Positions 31,140 through 40,027 of a stretch of 56,342 nucleotides of DNA are shown here, piece by piece (the first letter of the stretch is position 1; the number at the start of each line of letters is the position of its first letter). The stretch is from Ruminococcus flavefaciens. GTDB lineage: Bacteria > Bacillota > Clostridia > Oscillospirales > Ruminococcaceae. The notes under the pieces are model-generated. The model was not told the DNA's origin, did no database searches, and saw nothing but the letters and a program-made list of their open reading frames with translations. The position numbers and the translations under genes are program-made. The stretch lies in the NCBI RefSeq assembly GCF_900119075.1, contig NZ_FPIP01000008.1, positions 1 to 56,342 on the forward strand, written 5' to 3'.

Positions 31140-32036
31140 ATGGGTGTTAATGTTAGAGAGATCAATGGAAACAATATGCCAAAGAAGCCAAGCTTCAAGG
31201 GCGTAAAATGGATAGTTATCGGAGCTGCTGCCATATTCGTTGCAGTAAACTCCTTCACTATAGTTCCCGCAGGTAACACGGGCGTTGTTCTCACACTTGG
31301 CGAGGTATCGGCAAATCCGCTGTCGGAGGGCTTCCACATGAAGGCTCCCTTTGTTCAGACAGTCGAGAATATGTCAAACAAGATACAGGTCTATGAGACA
31401 CCTGCTTCGGCAGTATCCAAGGACCTCCAGACCGTAAGCAGCAGTATCGCTGTAAACTACAGACTGGTTTCGGACAAGTCGCCTGATATGTACAAGAATG
31501 TTGGCGTTGATTATCAGACCATACTCATCACCCCTGTAGTTCAGGAGTGCATGAAGTCTGCAACTGCCAAATACAACGCAGAACAGCTCATCACAGACCG
31601 TGAGTCTGTAAGCAATGAGGTCAAGACAGCTCTTGACAGCAAGCTGAATGCCTATGGTATCTATATAGAAAAGTTCAATATCGTGAATTTTGACTTCTCC
31701 GCTGAGTTCAACACAGCTATCGAAGCTAAGCAGGTAGCAGAGCAGAATCTGCTCAAGACCAAGACAGAGCAGGAGCAGGCTAAGGTAATCGCTAACACCG
31801 AGGCTGAAAAGAAGGTAATTGCCGCAAAGGCTGAGGCAGAGGCTATACTCAAGCAGGCACAGGCTCAGGCAGACGCTAACAAGCTCCTTGAGGAGTCGCT
31901 TTCCAACAAGGTCATCGCTTACGAGCAGATCCAGAAGTGGGACGGCGTAATGCCTAAGGTAACAGGTAAGGACGGCGGACTGCTCATAGATGTTAATATT
32001 GACGACAAAGCCGCACCAAGCGGACAGAATAACTGA
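31140..32036 (+). CDS. SPFH/prohibitin-family membrane protein
   Basis: 298 residues. One N-terminal membrane helix (WIVIGAAAIFVAVNSFTIV), then the SPFH domain (VPAGNTGVVLTLGEVSANPL, VYETPASAVSKDLQTVSSSI) and a long Ala/Glu/Lys coiled coil (EQEQAKVIANTEAEKKVIAA) that drives ring assembly. Such proteins organise membrane microdomains or regulate FtsH-like proteases. No NfeD partner is adjacent. RBS AAAAAGGAGAATCATT. Confidence 0.88.
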   Translation: MGVNVREINGNNMPKKPSFKGVKWIVIGAAAIFVAVNSFTIVPAGNTGVVLTLGEVSANPLSEGFHMKAPFVQTVENMSNKIQVYETPASAVSKDLQTVSSSIAVNYRLVSDKSPDMYKNVGVDYQTILITPVVQECMKSATAKYNAEQLITDRESVSNEVKTALDSKLNAYGIYIEKFNIVNFDFSAEFNTAIEAKQVAEQNLLKTKTEQEQAKVIANTEAEKKVIAAKAEAEAILKQAQAQADANKLLEESLSNKVIAYEQIQKWDGVMPKVTGKDGGLLIDVNIDDKAAPSGQNN

Positions 32037-32039
32037 TCG

Positions 32040-32215
32040 AAATTATCTTACGGGGGGACAAATAAGCTGCTCTCGGAGCGGCAATAAATAGCTTCTTTCT
32101 CTCACAAGGGGTGGAGAAAGGAACTCATCTGACCAAGATAGGGATAGGAGCTCGGTCAATAAAGGAGCTCCAAACAAAAAAGTGCGGAGTCGGGGGACTG
32201 CCGCACGTTGGGGTA
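32040..32215 (+). ncRNA. Candidate structured noncoding RNA
   Basis: No gene fits this stretch, yet four stable hairpins follow one another: GCTGCTC-TCG-GAGCGGC (32066-32082), TTTCTC...GAGAAA (about 32095-32119), GGAGCTC...GAGCTCC (32147-32171) and GTGCGGAGTC-GGGG-GACTGCCGCAC (32182-32206). Purine-rich single-stranded linkers such as GGAACTCATCTGACCAAGAT lie between, as in conserved RNAs. A terminator follows at 32247. It could be a known clostridial class (6S, raiA-type) that I cannot confirm by eye. Confidence 0.45.
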
Positions 32216-32246
32216 AACATTATTTCATATTGCGGAGAAATTTCCG

Positions 32247-32305
32247 AAAGCTTATGTAGGGGTACATAAGCTTTTTCTTTTTGTGCATTGCACAAAAAGA
32301 AAAAG
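32247..32305 (+). terminator. Two overlapping hairpins, terminator then 16-bp palindrome
   Basis: AAAGCTTATGTA-GGGG-TACATAAGCTTT followed by TTCTTTTT is a standard terminator. Its U-tract is the 5' arm of a second hairpin with 16-bp perfect arms (32271-32286 and 32290-32305, loop ATT), beginning CTTTTTCTTTTTGTGC. The two cannot both form completely. Confidence 0.7.
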
Positions 32306-32339
32306 TTGAGAGTGCAGGAAAGGGATAGTTATTATTTCC

Positions 32340-32428
32340 TGAACTCATAAACGGGATTCCAAAGGCAGTGCCTATGGCAGGGGGGCAGAGCCCCGAAGTT
32401 ACAAAGGCGCCCTGCAAGAGAGGGCGTC
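32340..32428. repeat. Inverted copies of intergenic repeat units
   Basis: GGGATTCCAAAGG and GCGCCCTGCAAGAGAGGGCG are reverse complements of units at about 30030 and 29924-29943, placed after the pyrK gene. Part of the dispersed repeat family. Confidence 0.55.
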
Positions 32429-32446
32429 CATTAAATTATTGCGAGA

Positions 32447-33244
32447 TCAGATACCAAGCAGTTTTTCTGCGTTTTTGTAGAAGATAAGCTCTTTTTCCTC
32501 GTTTGTGAGGGGCATACGCTCTATCATGGCTATCTCGTTGGCAGGTTCGTCCCACGGACAGTCGCTGCCGAAAAGCACGCGCTCAGCGCCCTGCTTCTTT
32601 AATATGCGCAGGAGCTGGCCGTCGTCGATATATCGTGCGATAACGCTTACGTCGAACCACAGGTTCTCAAATTTGCCTGCGGTGTATTTCTCAATATCGT
32701 CCCAGAGCTTCATTCCGCCGAGATGTGCGGCGACTATTTTAAGCTTAGGGAAAGTCTTTGCCACAGCCGCAAAGCTCTGAGGCGTGGCTTTTATCTCGTC
32801 TGCCGAGTACGGATCCCAGCCGCCGTGGAATACGGCGATAAGTTCGAGCTCGGCTATTTTTTCGTAAATAGGGAACATTCTCTCCTCGTCGGGGCAGAAA
32901 TCCTGATATTCCGAGTGGAATTTGACTCCGCAGAGCCCGAGGGAGCGTATCCTTTCCAGTTCCTCTAAGGCGTTCTCGGCGGCAGGGTGGACTGTTCCGC
33001 AGCAGTAAAGTCCGCCGCCCATTACAGAGGCCGCCCAGTTGTTGATAGTTTCCTGCTGTGAGGGCTTTGTGGCAACGGGGAGCAGAAGTGCGCGGTCAAT
33101 GCCGTTTTTTTCAAGCTTGCGGCGAAGTCCGCTTACGGTGCCGTCTGTGGCAGGCTGTATACCGCTGGTAAGGGAAAGCCCCTCAACAGCCCGATTTGCA
33201 AGGGTATCAGTAAAAGCATGGGTATGGAAATCAAAGTACCTCAT
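32447..33244 (-). CDS. Amidohydrolase-family (Amidohydro_2) metal-dependent hydrolase
   Basis: 265 residues. TIM-barrel hydrolase motifs in order: YFDFHTHAF (HxH), GVKFHSEY, AVFHGGWDPYS (His), IVAAHLGGMKLW (His) and VLFGSDCPWDEP (Asp). This set is that of the ACMSD/Amidohydro_2 group, which bind one Zn2+ and act as hydrolases or decarboxylases. Substrate not predictable. The upstream ArsR gene ends 6 nt from its start, so they share a transcript. Confidence 0.85.
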   Translation of the reverse strand: MRYFDFHTHAFTDTLANRAVEGLSLTSGIQPATDGTVSGLRRKLEKNGIDRALLLPVATKPSQQETINNWAASVMGGGLYCCGTVHPAAENALEELERIRSLGLCGVKFHSEYQDFCPDEERMFPIYEKIAELELIAVFHGGWDPYSADEIKATPQSFAAVAKTFPKLKIVAAHLGGMKLWDDIEKYTAGKFENLWFDVSVIARYIDDGQLLRILKKQGAERVLFGSDCPWDEPANEIAMIERMPLTNEEKELIFYKNAEKLLGI

Positions 33245-33250
33245 TGTTCA

Positions 33251-33601
33251 TCACTCCATTACGTGCTCCATTGCGTGATAAAAAATGGTCTTTACGTGGT
33301 CGTCGCAGATAGAGTAGAATATGGTCTTGCCGTCCCGTCGGGAGCTCACAAGACGAGCCTGCTTCAGCACTCTCAGCTGATGTGATATGGCGGACTGAGT
33401 CATGTTTAACAGACGCGCTATATCACAGACGCACATCTCGCTCTGGCAGAGCACGAAAATTATCCTTACCCTTGTGGCGTCGCCTAATACCTTGAGAAGC
33501 TCCGCAGCCTCAAAGAGCAGGGCTTCGTCGGGCATGACCTTTGCGACCTTTTCAACAATATCCTTATGCACTCCGTGAGTGCCGCAAATGTGTTCGTCCA
33601 T
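33251..33601 (-). CDS. ArsR/SmtB-family regulator (second in window)
   Basis: 116 residues. FEAAELLKVLGDATRVRIIF, EMCVCDIARLLNMTQSAISHQ, LRVLKQARLVSSRRDGKTIFY form a complete winged helix. ELxVCD-type CxC in alpha-3 is present (MCVCD). The His-containing C-terminus (DDHVKTIFYHAMEH, with D..H/H..E spacing) matches the alpha-5 Zn/Co site of SmtB/CzrA proteins, so zinc-type sensing is plausible. No metal transporter is adjacent; it may regulate the amidohydrolase. Confidence 0.88.
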   Translation of the reverse strand: MDEHICGTHGVHKDIVEKVAKVMPDEALLFEAAELLKVLGDATRVRIIFVLCQSEMCVCDIARLLNMTQSAISHQLRVLKQARLVSSRRDGKTIFYSICDDHVKTIFYHAMEHVME

Positions 33602-33611
33602 GGGAGTCTCC

Positions 33612-34043
33612 TTATCTCAGAATCATGAATACTGCGGCAGCCGTGGCAATAGTCAGCAGAAAGCCGATAGTGCAGGTAGCGCAGGCGAATTTATCGTAAA
33701 CGAATTTCTTGTTTTTTGCCAGAAAAACCGTGGAGTCCTTATCACTGCGGTATAGCTTGCTGCGAAAGAAGCCCTCTTCGGGGAAAACGTTGGGGTATTC
33801 GGTGCCGTCGATAGTGTAGTAGGCTACTTTGAAGCTGCTTCGGGGGCTTTTGTCAATGCGCGAGAACACAGCTTTGTGCTTTTTTGTGAAGAACAGCCGC
33901 ACAAAAAAGAAGCACAGCAGCGCCAGCGAGACGACGTAGATTAGTCCGAGGAGCGCCGCTCCCGCCGCAAGGAGATATATAGTTTTTATGCCGAGAATAA
34001 GGCAAAGAACCACTATTATCGCGATAACGAGAATAAACTCCAT
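33612..34043 (-). CDS. Hypothetical membrane protein, 143 residues
   Basis: Two N-terminal hydrophobic helices (about 1-25 and 28-55), a soluble basic part (RLFFTKKHKAVFSRIDKSPR, FKVAYYTIDGTEYPNVFPEE) and a C-terminal helix (IGFLLTIATAAAVFMIL). The middle recalls DUF3592-like exchange domains but I do not assign it. It ends 10 nt upstream of the ArsR gene on the same strand. Confidence 0.65.
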   Translation of the reverse strand: MEFILVIAIIVVLCLILGIKTIYLLAAGAALLGLIYVVSLALLCFFFVRLFFTKKHKAVFSRIDKSPRSSFKVAYYTIDGTEYPNVFPEEGFFRSKLYRSDKDSTVFLAKNKKFVYDKFACATCTIGFLLTIATAAAVFMILR

Positions 34044-34120
34044 AAAACGTCCCCCTTTTCCGCTGTTTATATAAACATTATACCATATTTCAAAAAAAAT
34101 AGCAATAAGGGGAGATATGC

Positions 34121-35077
34121 CTATTCAAAATACTCATATATTATTCCTTTTATCTCATTTTCGTGGGAGCTGAACAAATCAAGCTGCGCAAGAAGCTCCT
34201 CTGCACGGGCAAGGCAGTCGGCGGAGCTTTTACCGCGGAAGTATTTGTTCTCGCGCTTCGAGTCGGCGAGATAACGCACTGCAAGCTCGCCTGTGAGCCA
34301 TAAAACGCCGTAATACAGGGAGCTTATCTCCTGTGGGCTCAGAATGCCGCCAAGTTCCTGTGAAAATCCCTTTGTCATGCCACGGACTGAGCTGATATCG
34401 AAGCCTTTGCTGCGGCATACCGAGCGAACGAGGTCGCCGTAGTCTATGGCGGCATAGCCGTACATGACGGTATCAAGGTCGATGATAGTGGGAGCTTCGC
34501 CGATTATGATGTTGTCAGGCTTTGCGTCGCCGTGAATGACGCGCTTTTTCAGCGAGTCTGTGAACACCTGTCCAAGCTTGCCGCGGAGACTGTCCAGTTT
34601 CCGCATTATTTCGGGCTCTGCGCCGCCCAGTGCGGAAAGCTCCGAGAAGTACCTGCCGAAATCGTGAAAGCCTGCAATTGCAGGCGTTTCATTCAGCTCA
34701 GTTCCGTCCATGATACGAATGAATTCTCCGAAGTGCCGTCCCGCTGCCGCGGCATCAGCCGCGGCGTCTGCGGTCGCCGTGATGTAGCTGTAGATACGCC
34801 ATAATTCACCGTCGGCGACCGCATAGTTTTTATCGCCTGCGGCGATAAAATGCGGGACGGTAATATCCGAAACTCCTGCAAAAGCCGCTTCAATGCGGCT
34901 GATGTTGTCCATAACTGCTTCGGGAGCATGAAAAACGGAGCTGTTCAGAGATTGGAGCACATATTTTTGGTCGCCGCAGACCGCGAGAAAGGTTCGGTTT
35001 ATGTGTCCTGCGTTTAGCTCAGAGAGCTTTTCAGCTTCGGGAAGTCCGAAAAGCTGAGGAATTTTGCAGATATCCAT
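34121..35077 (-). CDS. APH-fold phosphotransferase (NahK-like kinase group)
   Basis: 318 residues. Kinase-like motifs: ELNAGHINRTFLAVCGDQKY with YVLQSLN (nucleotide lysine region), VIHGDAKPDNIII (catalytic loop Asp and Asn) and TIIDLDTVMYGY (metal Asp). This arrangement, with GHINRTF near the start, is close to N-acetylhexosamine 1-kinases and related sugar or choline kinases rather than drug-resistance enzymes. It would phosphorylate a small sugar or alcohol in the cytoplasm. Stand-alone. Confidence 0.82.
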   Translation of the reverse strand: MDICKIPQLFGLPEAEKLSELNAGHINRTFLAVCGDQKYVLQSLNSSVFHAPEAVMDNISRIEAAFAGVSDITVPHFIAAGDKNYAVADGELWRIYSYITATADAAADAAAAGRHFGEFIRIMDGTELNETPAIAGFHDFGRYFSELSALGGAEPEIMRKLDSLRGKLGQVFTDSLKKRVIHGDAKPDNIIIGEAPTIIDLDTVMYGYAAIDYGDLVRSVCRSKGFDISSVRGMTKGFSQELGGILSPQEISSLYYGVLWLTGELAVRYLADSKRENKYFRGKSSADCLARAEELLAQLDLFSSHENEIKGIIYEYFE

Positions 35078-35123
35078 AGTATCACCGCTCTTTCGCTGCG
35101 TAATTAAGAATTATGCATTAATA

Positions 35124-35148
35124 AAAAGGGCGGTTTTCCCGCCCTTAA
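35124..35148 (-). terminator. Hairpin terminator
   Basis: AAGGGCGG-TTTT-CCGCCCTT, with T-run on the minus strand (AAAAA on plus). It lies downstream of the 35151-35630 gene. Confidence 0.65.
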
Positions 35149-35150
35149 AG

Positions 35151-35630
35151 TCAAAGATATTTGTTTGGGACATTATATCCGAGGTCAGCGAGCTGCTGTG
35201 CATAGGCTCTGTCCATAAGCCTCTGCTCGGATTCTGCCTTTTTCCTGTCAAGGCTTTTCTGCTTTGCGCCTGATTTTACGCGGATAGCGTCAAATATACC
35301 GTAGCCTATCACCAGCAGGCTCAAAACTGCCACGAATGCCAGCTTTTTGTAGTAATAGCCTTTGAAATGATAGGTAAGGAATGTGATACCGCCCGAAACA
35401 ACAAGGATAAACAAGCCCATTAGCGCTATTTTTATGCCTGTTGAAGCTTTAAGGTCGCCTGCCCACGGTTCTTCTATGGCAAGCTCTCTGTAGCGGCTGT
35501 CAAGATAGGGCTGACCGCAGCACTTGCAGGTGCGTATGGGAGAACCGTAATCTGTTGACGAAGCATTATAATTGCTTATTGGTTTTCCGCAGCTGGGACA
35601 TTTTCCGCCGTTTGAATTGATATCCGTCAT
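35151..35630 (-). CDS. Zinc-ribbon membrane protein, 159 residues
   Basis: An N-terminal treble of CPSCGKPI and CKCCGQPYLD (CxxC pairs) makes a zinc ribbon; two membrane helices follow (KIALMGLFILVVSGGITFLT, LAFVAVLSLLVIGYGIFDAI), then a basic tail. Family function unknown. Confidence 0.7.
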   Translation of the reverse strand: MTDINSNGGKCPSCGKPISNYNASSTDYGSPIRTCKCCGQPYLDSRYRELAIEEPWAGDLKASTGIKIALMGLFILVVSGGITFLTYHFKGYYYKKLAFVAVLSLLVIGYGIFDAIRVKSGAKQKSLDRKKAESEQRLMDRAYAQQLADLGYNVPNKYL

Positions 35631-35683
35631 AAACTCTCACCTCAGTTTTATATTTTTCCGCATTATCTGCGGCGTTATACAGT

Positions 35684-37042
35684 TTAGTTTTTAAGGCTCT
35701 GCATAGGTGCGGGGATACGTCCGCCGCGGTTGATGAACTTTGCAGGGGACTTTTCTCTGATAGGCATAACAGGACCGCTGCCCAGAAGTCCGCCGAATTC
35801 GAGGGTGTCGCCCTCCTTCTTGCCGATAGCAGGGATAAGACGTACAGCTGTAGTCTTGGAGTTGACCATACCGATAGCAGCTTCGTCTGCTATGATAGCT
35901 GATATGGTCTCGGGAGCTATCTCGCCGGGAACTACTATCATATCAAGACCAACTGAGCATACAGCAGTCATGGCTTCAAGCTTTTCAAGGCTGAGAACGC
36001 CTGCAACTGCGGCGTCTATCATGCCTGCGTCTTCGGATACGGGGATAAACGCGCCCGAAAGTCCGCCGACTGTTGACGAAGCCATTACGCCGCCCTTCTT
36101 GACAGCGTCATTGAGCATTGCCAGACAAGCGGTAGTTCCGTGAGTTCCGCACATCTCAAGTCCCATTTCCTCAAGGATATGGGCAACGCTGTCGCCAACG
36201 GCAGGAGTAGGAGCAAGTGAAAGGTCAACGATACCGAAAGGCACGCCGAGGAGCTCCGAAGCTCTTGCGCCGACGAGCTGTCCCATACGGGTTATCTTGA
36301 ATGCGGTCTTCTTGATTATGTCTGCAATTTCATTTATTGAAGCGTCAGGGTATTTTGTAAGAGCTGCGCGTACAACTCCGGGGCCTGATACGCCTACGTG
36401 TATCTCGCAGTCAGGCTCGCCTACGCCGTGGAAAGCGCCTGCCATAAACGGGTTATCCTCAACGGCGTTGCAGAATACCACCAGCTTTGCAGGTCCAATA
36501 CAGTCGCGGTCTGCTGTCTTTATGGCAGCCTCCTTGACTATCTGTCCCATGAGCTTTACAGCGTCCATGTTGATACCTGACTTTGTAGAGCCGATATTTA
36601 CTGATGAGCAGATGTTCTGAGTAACGTCAAGAGCCTCGGGGATTGACTTGATGAGAGCCATATCTCCTGCGCTGAAGCCTTTATGTACCAGTGCAGAATA
36701 TCCGCCGATGAAGTTTACACCGCAGGTATCGGCTGCTCTCTGGAGCGCCTTTGCGAACTTGACGGGATCACCGTCGGGGCAGGCTGCTGCAAGCATAGCA
36801 ATTGGAGTTACCGATATACGCTTGTTTACTATCGGTATGCCGTACTCCTTTTCTATCTGCTGACCTACGGGAACAAGGTTTCCTGCCTTTGTGACTATCT
36901 TGTTGTAGACCTTTTCGCAGGCTTTGTCTATATCCGTGTCGATACAGTCAAGAAGCGAGATACCCATAGTGATAGTACGGATATCAAGGCACTCGTCCTG
37001 TATCATGCGGATAGTTTCAAGTATATTATATACGTTAAGCAT
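35684..37042 (-). CDS. PFL-family protein (UPF0210/DUF711)
   Basis: 452 residues, normal length. [20 protein letters not shown] and [16 protein letters not shown] at the start, [34 protein letters not shown] and [17 protein letters not shown] are strongly conserved in this family, whose fold resembles pyruvate-formate-lyase-like barrels. The biochemical role is not established. It nearly always accompanies a short ACT-domain protein, found here 18 nt upstream. Confidence 0.92.
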   Translation of the reverse strand: MLNVYNILETIRMIQDECLDIRTITMGISLLDCIDTDIDKACEKVYNKIVTKAGNLVPVGQQIEKEYGIPIVNKRISVTPIAMLAAACPDGDPVKFAKALQRAADTCGVNFIGGYSALVHKGFSAGDMALIKSIPEALDVTQNICSSVNIGSTKSGINMDAVKLMGQIVKEAAIKTADRDCIGPAKLVVFCNAVEDNPFMAGAFHGVGEPDCEIHVGVSGPGVVRAALTKYPDASINEIADIIKKTAFKITRMGQLVGARASELLGVPFGIVDLSLAPTPAVGDSVAHILEEMGLEMCGTHGTTACLAMLNDAVKKGGVMASSTVGGLSGAFIPVSEDAGMIDAAVAGVLSLEKLEAMTAVCSVGLDMIVVPGEIAPETISAIIADEAAIGMVNSKTTAVRLIPAIGKKEGDTLEFGGLLGSGPVMPIREKSPAKFINRGGRIPAPMQSLKN

Positions 37043-37060
37043 TGAACGGACTTCCTTTCA

Positions 37061-37330
37061 TCAGACGCTGTGCATTGAGTTGAAGATATCCTCGTGCATT
37101 GTGTGGATAGAGAGTCCGAGCTCAGTGCCGAGGGCTGTCATTCTGTCAACGAGCTCCGAGAAATCTCCCTTTATTGCTGAAATATCCACCAGCATTATCA
37201 TAGCGAACATATCCTGAAGAACGCTCTGTGTTACCTCTATAACGTTTACGTTGTATTCAGCGCAGATACCGCTTACCTTGTGGAGAATTCCCACAGTATC
37301 CTTACCAATTACAGTTACAACTGCTCTCAT
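37061..37330 (-). CDS. ACT-domain protein (UPF0237)
   Basis: 89 residues from ATG 37330 (CGGAGGTTTTGACT); an in-frame TTG two codons earlier is less likely. MRAVVTVIGKDTVGILHKVS, then CAEYNVNVIEVTQSVL form the ligand-binding ACT fold. Likely an amino-acid-sensing partner of the PFL protein. Cotranscribed. Confidence 0.92.
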   Translation of the reverse strand: MRAVVTVIGKDTVGILHKVSGICAEYNVNVIEVTQSVLQDMFAMIMLVDISAIKGDFSELVDRMTALGTELGLSIHTMHEDIFNSMHSV

Positions 37331-37468
37331 AGTCAAAACCTCCGTTTTATTGTTATTCGGTCATTGCCGAATGATTGATATAATTATATCATAGATATAT
37401 GGAAAAAGCAAGTGTCAATTAGTGAATAGTGGGGAGCTGTTAGTGATTAGTGAATAATGCTTAGTGTA

Positions 37469-37546
37469 GGGGCGGCGTTTCGCCGCCCGTGCCTAACGAA
37501 GCGGTTTTATTCAAGGCATTGTAGGGGCTGGCGTCCCCGACAGCCC
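37469..37546. repeat. Dispersed GC-rich hairpins
   Basis: TGTAGGGGCGGCG-TTT-CGCCGCCCGTGCC and TGTAGGGGCTG...CAGCCCG, same family as 28064-28130. Between 37400 and 37460 there are also short TTAGTGA(A)TA reiterations. The remaining 37331-37656 holds a TATAAT near 37622 that may serve the PHP gene. Confidence 0.6.
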
Positions 37547-37656
37547 GTTTGTTTTCGCGGCATAAAAATGATAATACGGGAATTTTTCTCCGCGAATCTT
37601 GATATTCAGAGGATTGTATGCTATAATATAAGAATATAACAAAAGGGGCTGAGACT

Positions 37657-38511
37657 ATGAGACTTATGGACTGTCACACTCACACGCAGTTTTCCATGGA
37701 TTCAGAGGCAGATATCGACCTCTGCGTCAAGCGAGCCGCGGAGCTTGGACTTGCGGCATACGCCATTTCCGACCACTGCGAATGCAACGGCTGGTACGAA
37801 AAGGAGCACTATCCCGAGGAGACATGGGAGCTTCTTGATTACTACAATTACAGGGCTGATTTTGAGAGTTCCGTATCGGCGGTAACTGCGCTGAAAGAGA
37901 AATGGGCAGGAAAGCTGAACCTTATCTGCGGCGTGGAGCTGGGACAGATACTCCACGATACCGACGCGGCTAAGACAGCGAACGCCGACAGCAGAGTGGA
38001 TTTCATCATAGGCTCGGTACATCAGGTCATGGGCGAGAAGGATTTCTACTTCATCGAATACGATAAAATGACCATGGACGAGATATACGGTCTGCTGGAG
38101 CGCTATTTCAAGGAGGTATACGCCCTCAGCAAGACAGAGCTCTTCGACGTTGTTGGACATATCACCTACTGCCTGCGCTACATGAAGCAGAGACACGGCA
38201 TAAACGCCGATATAAGCCGATATGACGACATTATCGCGGAGACCTTCCGCAATCTTGCTCAGAACGGCAAGGGCATAGAGATAAATACCTCGGGACTGAG
38301 ACAGGGCTTCGGGGACTGCTTCCCGAATCTGAAATATGCAAAGCTTTTCCGCGATATGGGCGGCGAGATAATAAGTTTCGGCTCGGATTCCCACATAGTC
38401 GAGGACATCGGAGCCAATATAGCTGACGGCATGAGGATAGCCCGAGCGGCGGGCTTCACCCGCGGAGCTTATTTTAAGAAAAGAAAACCTTATTTCATAG
38501 ATATTGAGTAA
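37657..38511 (+). CDS. PHP-domain histidinol-phosphatase (HisJ-family)
   Basis: 284 residues. MDCHTHTQFSMDSEAD (HxH), YAISDHCECNGW (DH), CGVELGQ, DFIIGSVHQV, DVVGHITYCLRY, GIEINTSGLR and ISFGSDSH are the metal-binding motifs of PHP phosphatases in order, fitting trinuclear metal sites. Assigned to HisJ-type because of the size and motif spacing; histidinol phosphate as substrate is inference, since no his gene is adjacent. Confidence 0.82.
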   Translation: MRLMDCHTHTQFSMDSEADIDLCVKRAAELGLAAYAISDHCECNGWYEKEHYPEETWELLDYYNYRADFESSVSAVTALKEKWAGKLNLICGVELGQILHDTDAAKTANADSRVDFIIGSVHQVMGEKDFYFIEYDKMTMDEIYGLLERYFKEVYALSKTELFDVVGHITYCLRYMKQRHGINADISRYDDIIAETFRNLAQNGKGIEINTSGLRQGFGDCFPNLKYAKLFRDMGGEIISFGSDSHIVEDIGANIADGMRIARAAGFTRGAYFKKRKPYFIDIE

Positions 38512-38525
38512 CAGGAGGGGATAAT

Positions 38526-39524
38526 ATGCTGAAAAAGAAAGCTTTTGCCTTTATGGCGGCGCTTCTGATGACAGCGTCGGCGGCAGGCTGCGGAAAAAAA
38601 GAGCCTGCGGCTGAACATCAACCCGAGGTCACAACGGCGGAGGAGACTACCGAGCCCACAACTACGGCGGCAGGGGAGAAAAAGTCCGATAAGGACGGCA
38701 AGGGCATAGACCTTACTCTGGGTATGCTGAGCTATGTCAAAAAAAGCAAGAAGTCCTCGGCAAACGCCACTGCTTCTACGCTTTACAAGGCGATAAACAC
38801 TGTTCTTGTTGATAAGGGGCAGAAGTTTGCGGATAATGTTATATACTCTCATACCGACGGCACCGACGAGCTTAACAAATATATGCACGATACCTATTAT
38901 TCTCCCGAGGAGGATATAGAGTATATCATGTCTGCGGACGATGACGGTTATCCGCTGTGGCTCTTGTGCAGCAAAAACACCAAAAAGGACGATTATGTGG
39001 GAGTTTTCGGCGGTAACAGCCGAGCCGACGAGCTCAGGGAGATGAACTGGGCAGATGTCCTTAAAATATACGGCTATGAACAGGGAAAGTACTCCGATAT
39101 CAGGCTTGAAAAGGACGAAGCTGCCTATAACACTCAGCCTGCCAAAAAGAGCATAAGCTTCGGCGACGGCAGGACCATAAACTATCAGGAGCTTGACGAC
39201 CTCGACCTTATGGCACTGTCTATCGGCATGGAGTACGACTTCGGCACATCGCAGAAGCCCTTTTATCTGTACGGTGTTTTCGGCAAGGACGAGCCATTTA
39301 CCGCTGATGTGCCCTGGGAAATGCCCGAGCATGGCGATGTGGAGTTCGTCATTGAAATGGAAGGAGTCCAGATAGGAAGGGTAATGTGCTGGGAGACAGG
39401 CACCGACAAGTCCCTTGTGGGCAGCTATAACCTCCACGGCGGGCGTTATTACCTGTCAGACAGCAGCTGGGATGAGATACTTGAATATTTCGGCTATACT
39501 CAGGGCGAATACGTTGAATACTAA
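38526..39524 (+). CDS. Lipoprotein of unknown function, 332 residues
   Basis: Signal peptide with lipobox TASAAGC (Cys22), followed by a Thr/Glu-rich linker. The mature part contains acidic and Tyr-rich segments, a repeated motif WADVLKIYGYEQGKYS and WDEILEYFGYTQGEYVEY. No enzyme motif recognised. RBS AGGAGGGGATAAT, 14 nt after the PHP gene, hence cotranscribed. Confidence 0.75.
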   Translation: MLKKKAFAFMAALLMTASAAGCGKKEPAAEHQPEVTTAEETTEPTTTAAGEKKSDKDGKGIDLTLGMLSYVKKSKKSSANATASTLYKAINTVLVDKGQKFADNVIYSHTDGTDELNKYMHDTYYSPEEDIEYIMSADDDGYPLWLLCSKNTKKDDYVGVFGGNSRADELREMNWADVLKIYGYEQGKYSDIRLEKDEAAYNTQPAKKSISFGDGRTINYQELDDLDLMALSIGMEYDFGTSQKPFYLYGVFGKDEPFTADVPWEMPEHGDVEFVIEMEGVQIGRVMCWETGTDKSLVGSYNLHGGRYYLSDSSWDEILEYFGYTQGEYVEY

Positions 39525-39548
39525 TATATAATGAAAGGAACTGATACT

Positions 39549-40025
39549 ATGAAAGACATAATCAAAATATTACAGCAGAATGCCCGTATCTCAAATGCGG
39601 CACTGGGCGAAATGCTTGGCATTTCAGCGGAAGAAGCCGCCGCAAAGATAGAAAAGCTGGAAAAGGACGGCGTTATCAAGGGCTACAGCGTTATCGTTGA
39701 CGACGACCTTTACGACAAGTCCACAGTTTACGCTACTATCGAGCTGAAGGTAACTCCACAGCGCGACTGCGGCTTTGACGATATCGCAAAAACTATCATG
39801 ATGTACGATGAAGTAGAGAGCGTAAGCCTAATGTCCTCGGGCGCCTATGACCTTGCAGTTGAGGTAAAGGGAAACGACCTCAAGGACGTTGCGTTCTTTG
39901 TATCCGAGAGACTTGCTACAATTGACGGTATTCTTTCTACATCAACTCACTTTATTCTCAAGAAATACAAGGAAAAAGGCATTTTCATCGACGGTGAAGA
40001 GCCTGATGAAAGGGGACTCTGCTGA
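39549..40025 (+). CDS. Lrp/AsnC-family transcriptional regulator
   Basis: 158 residues from ATG 39549 (GAAAGGAACTGATACT). N-terminal HTH: MKDIIKILQQNARISNAALG, MLGISAEEAAAKIEKLEKDG VIKGYSVI, then the RAM ligand domain (ESVSLMSSGAYDLAVEVKGN). It is followed 2 nt later by an aminotransferase gene, the classic pairing in which the regulator senses an amino acid related to the enzyme. Confidence 0.9.
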   Translation: MKDIIKILQQNARISNAALGEMLGISAEEAAAKIEKLEKDGVIKGYSVIVDDDLYDKSTVYATIELKVTPQRDCGFDDIAKTIMMYDEVESVSLMSSGAYDLAVEVKGNDLKDVAFFVSERLATIDGILSTSTHFILKKYKEKGIFIDGEEPDERGLC

Positions 40026-40027
40026 AC

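Noticed and set aside
28064..37546. Possible CRISPR array from recurring hairpins
   Set aside because: Copies are kilobases apart, have variable cores and no regular spacers; there are no cas genes.
38490..39437. 315-codon minus-strand frame
   Set aside because: Antisense of the lipoprotein gene, which has a signal peptide and RBS.
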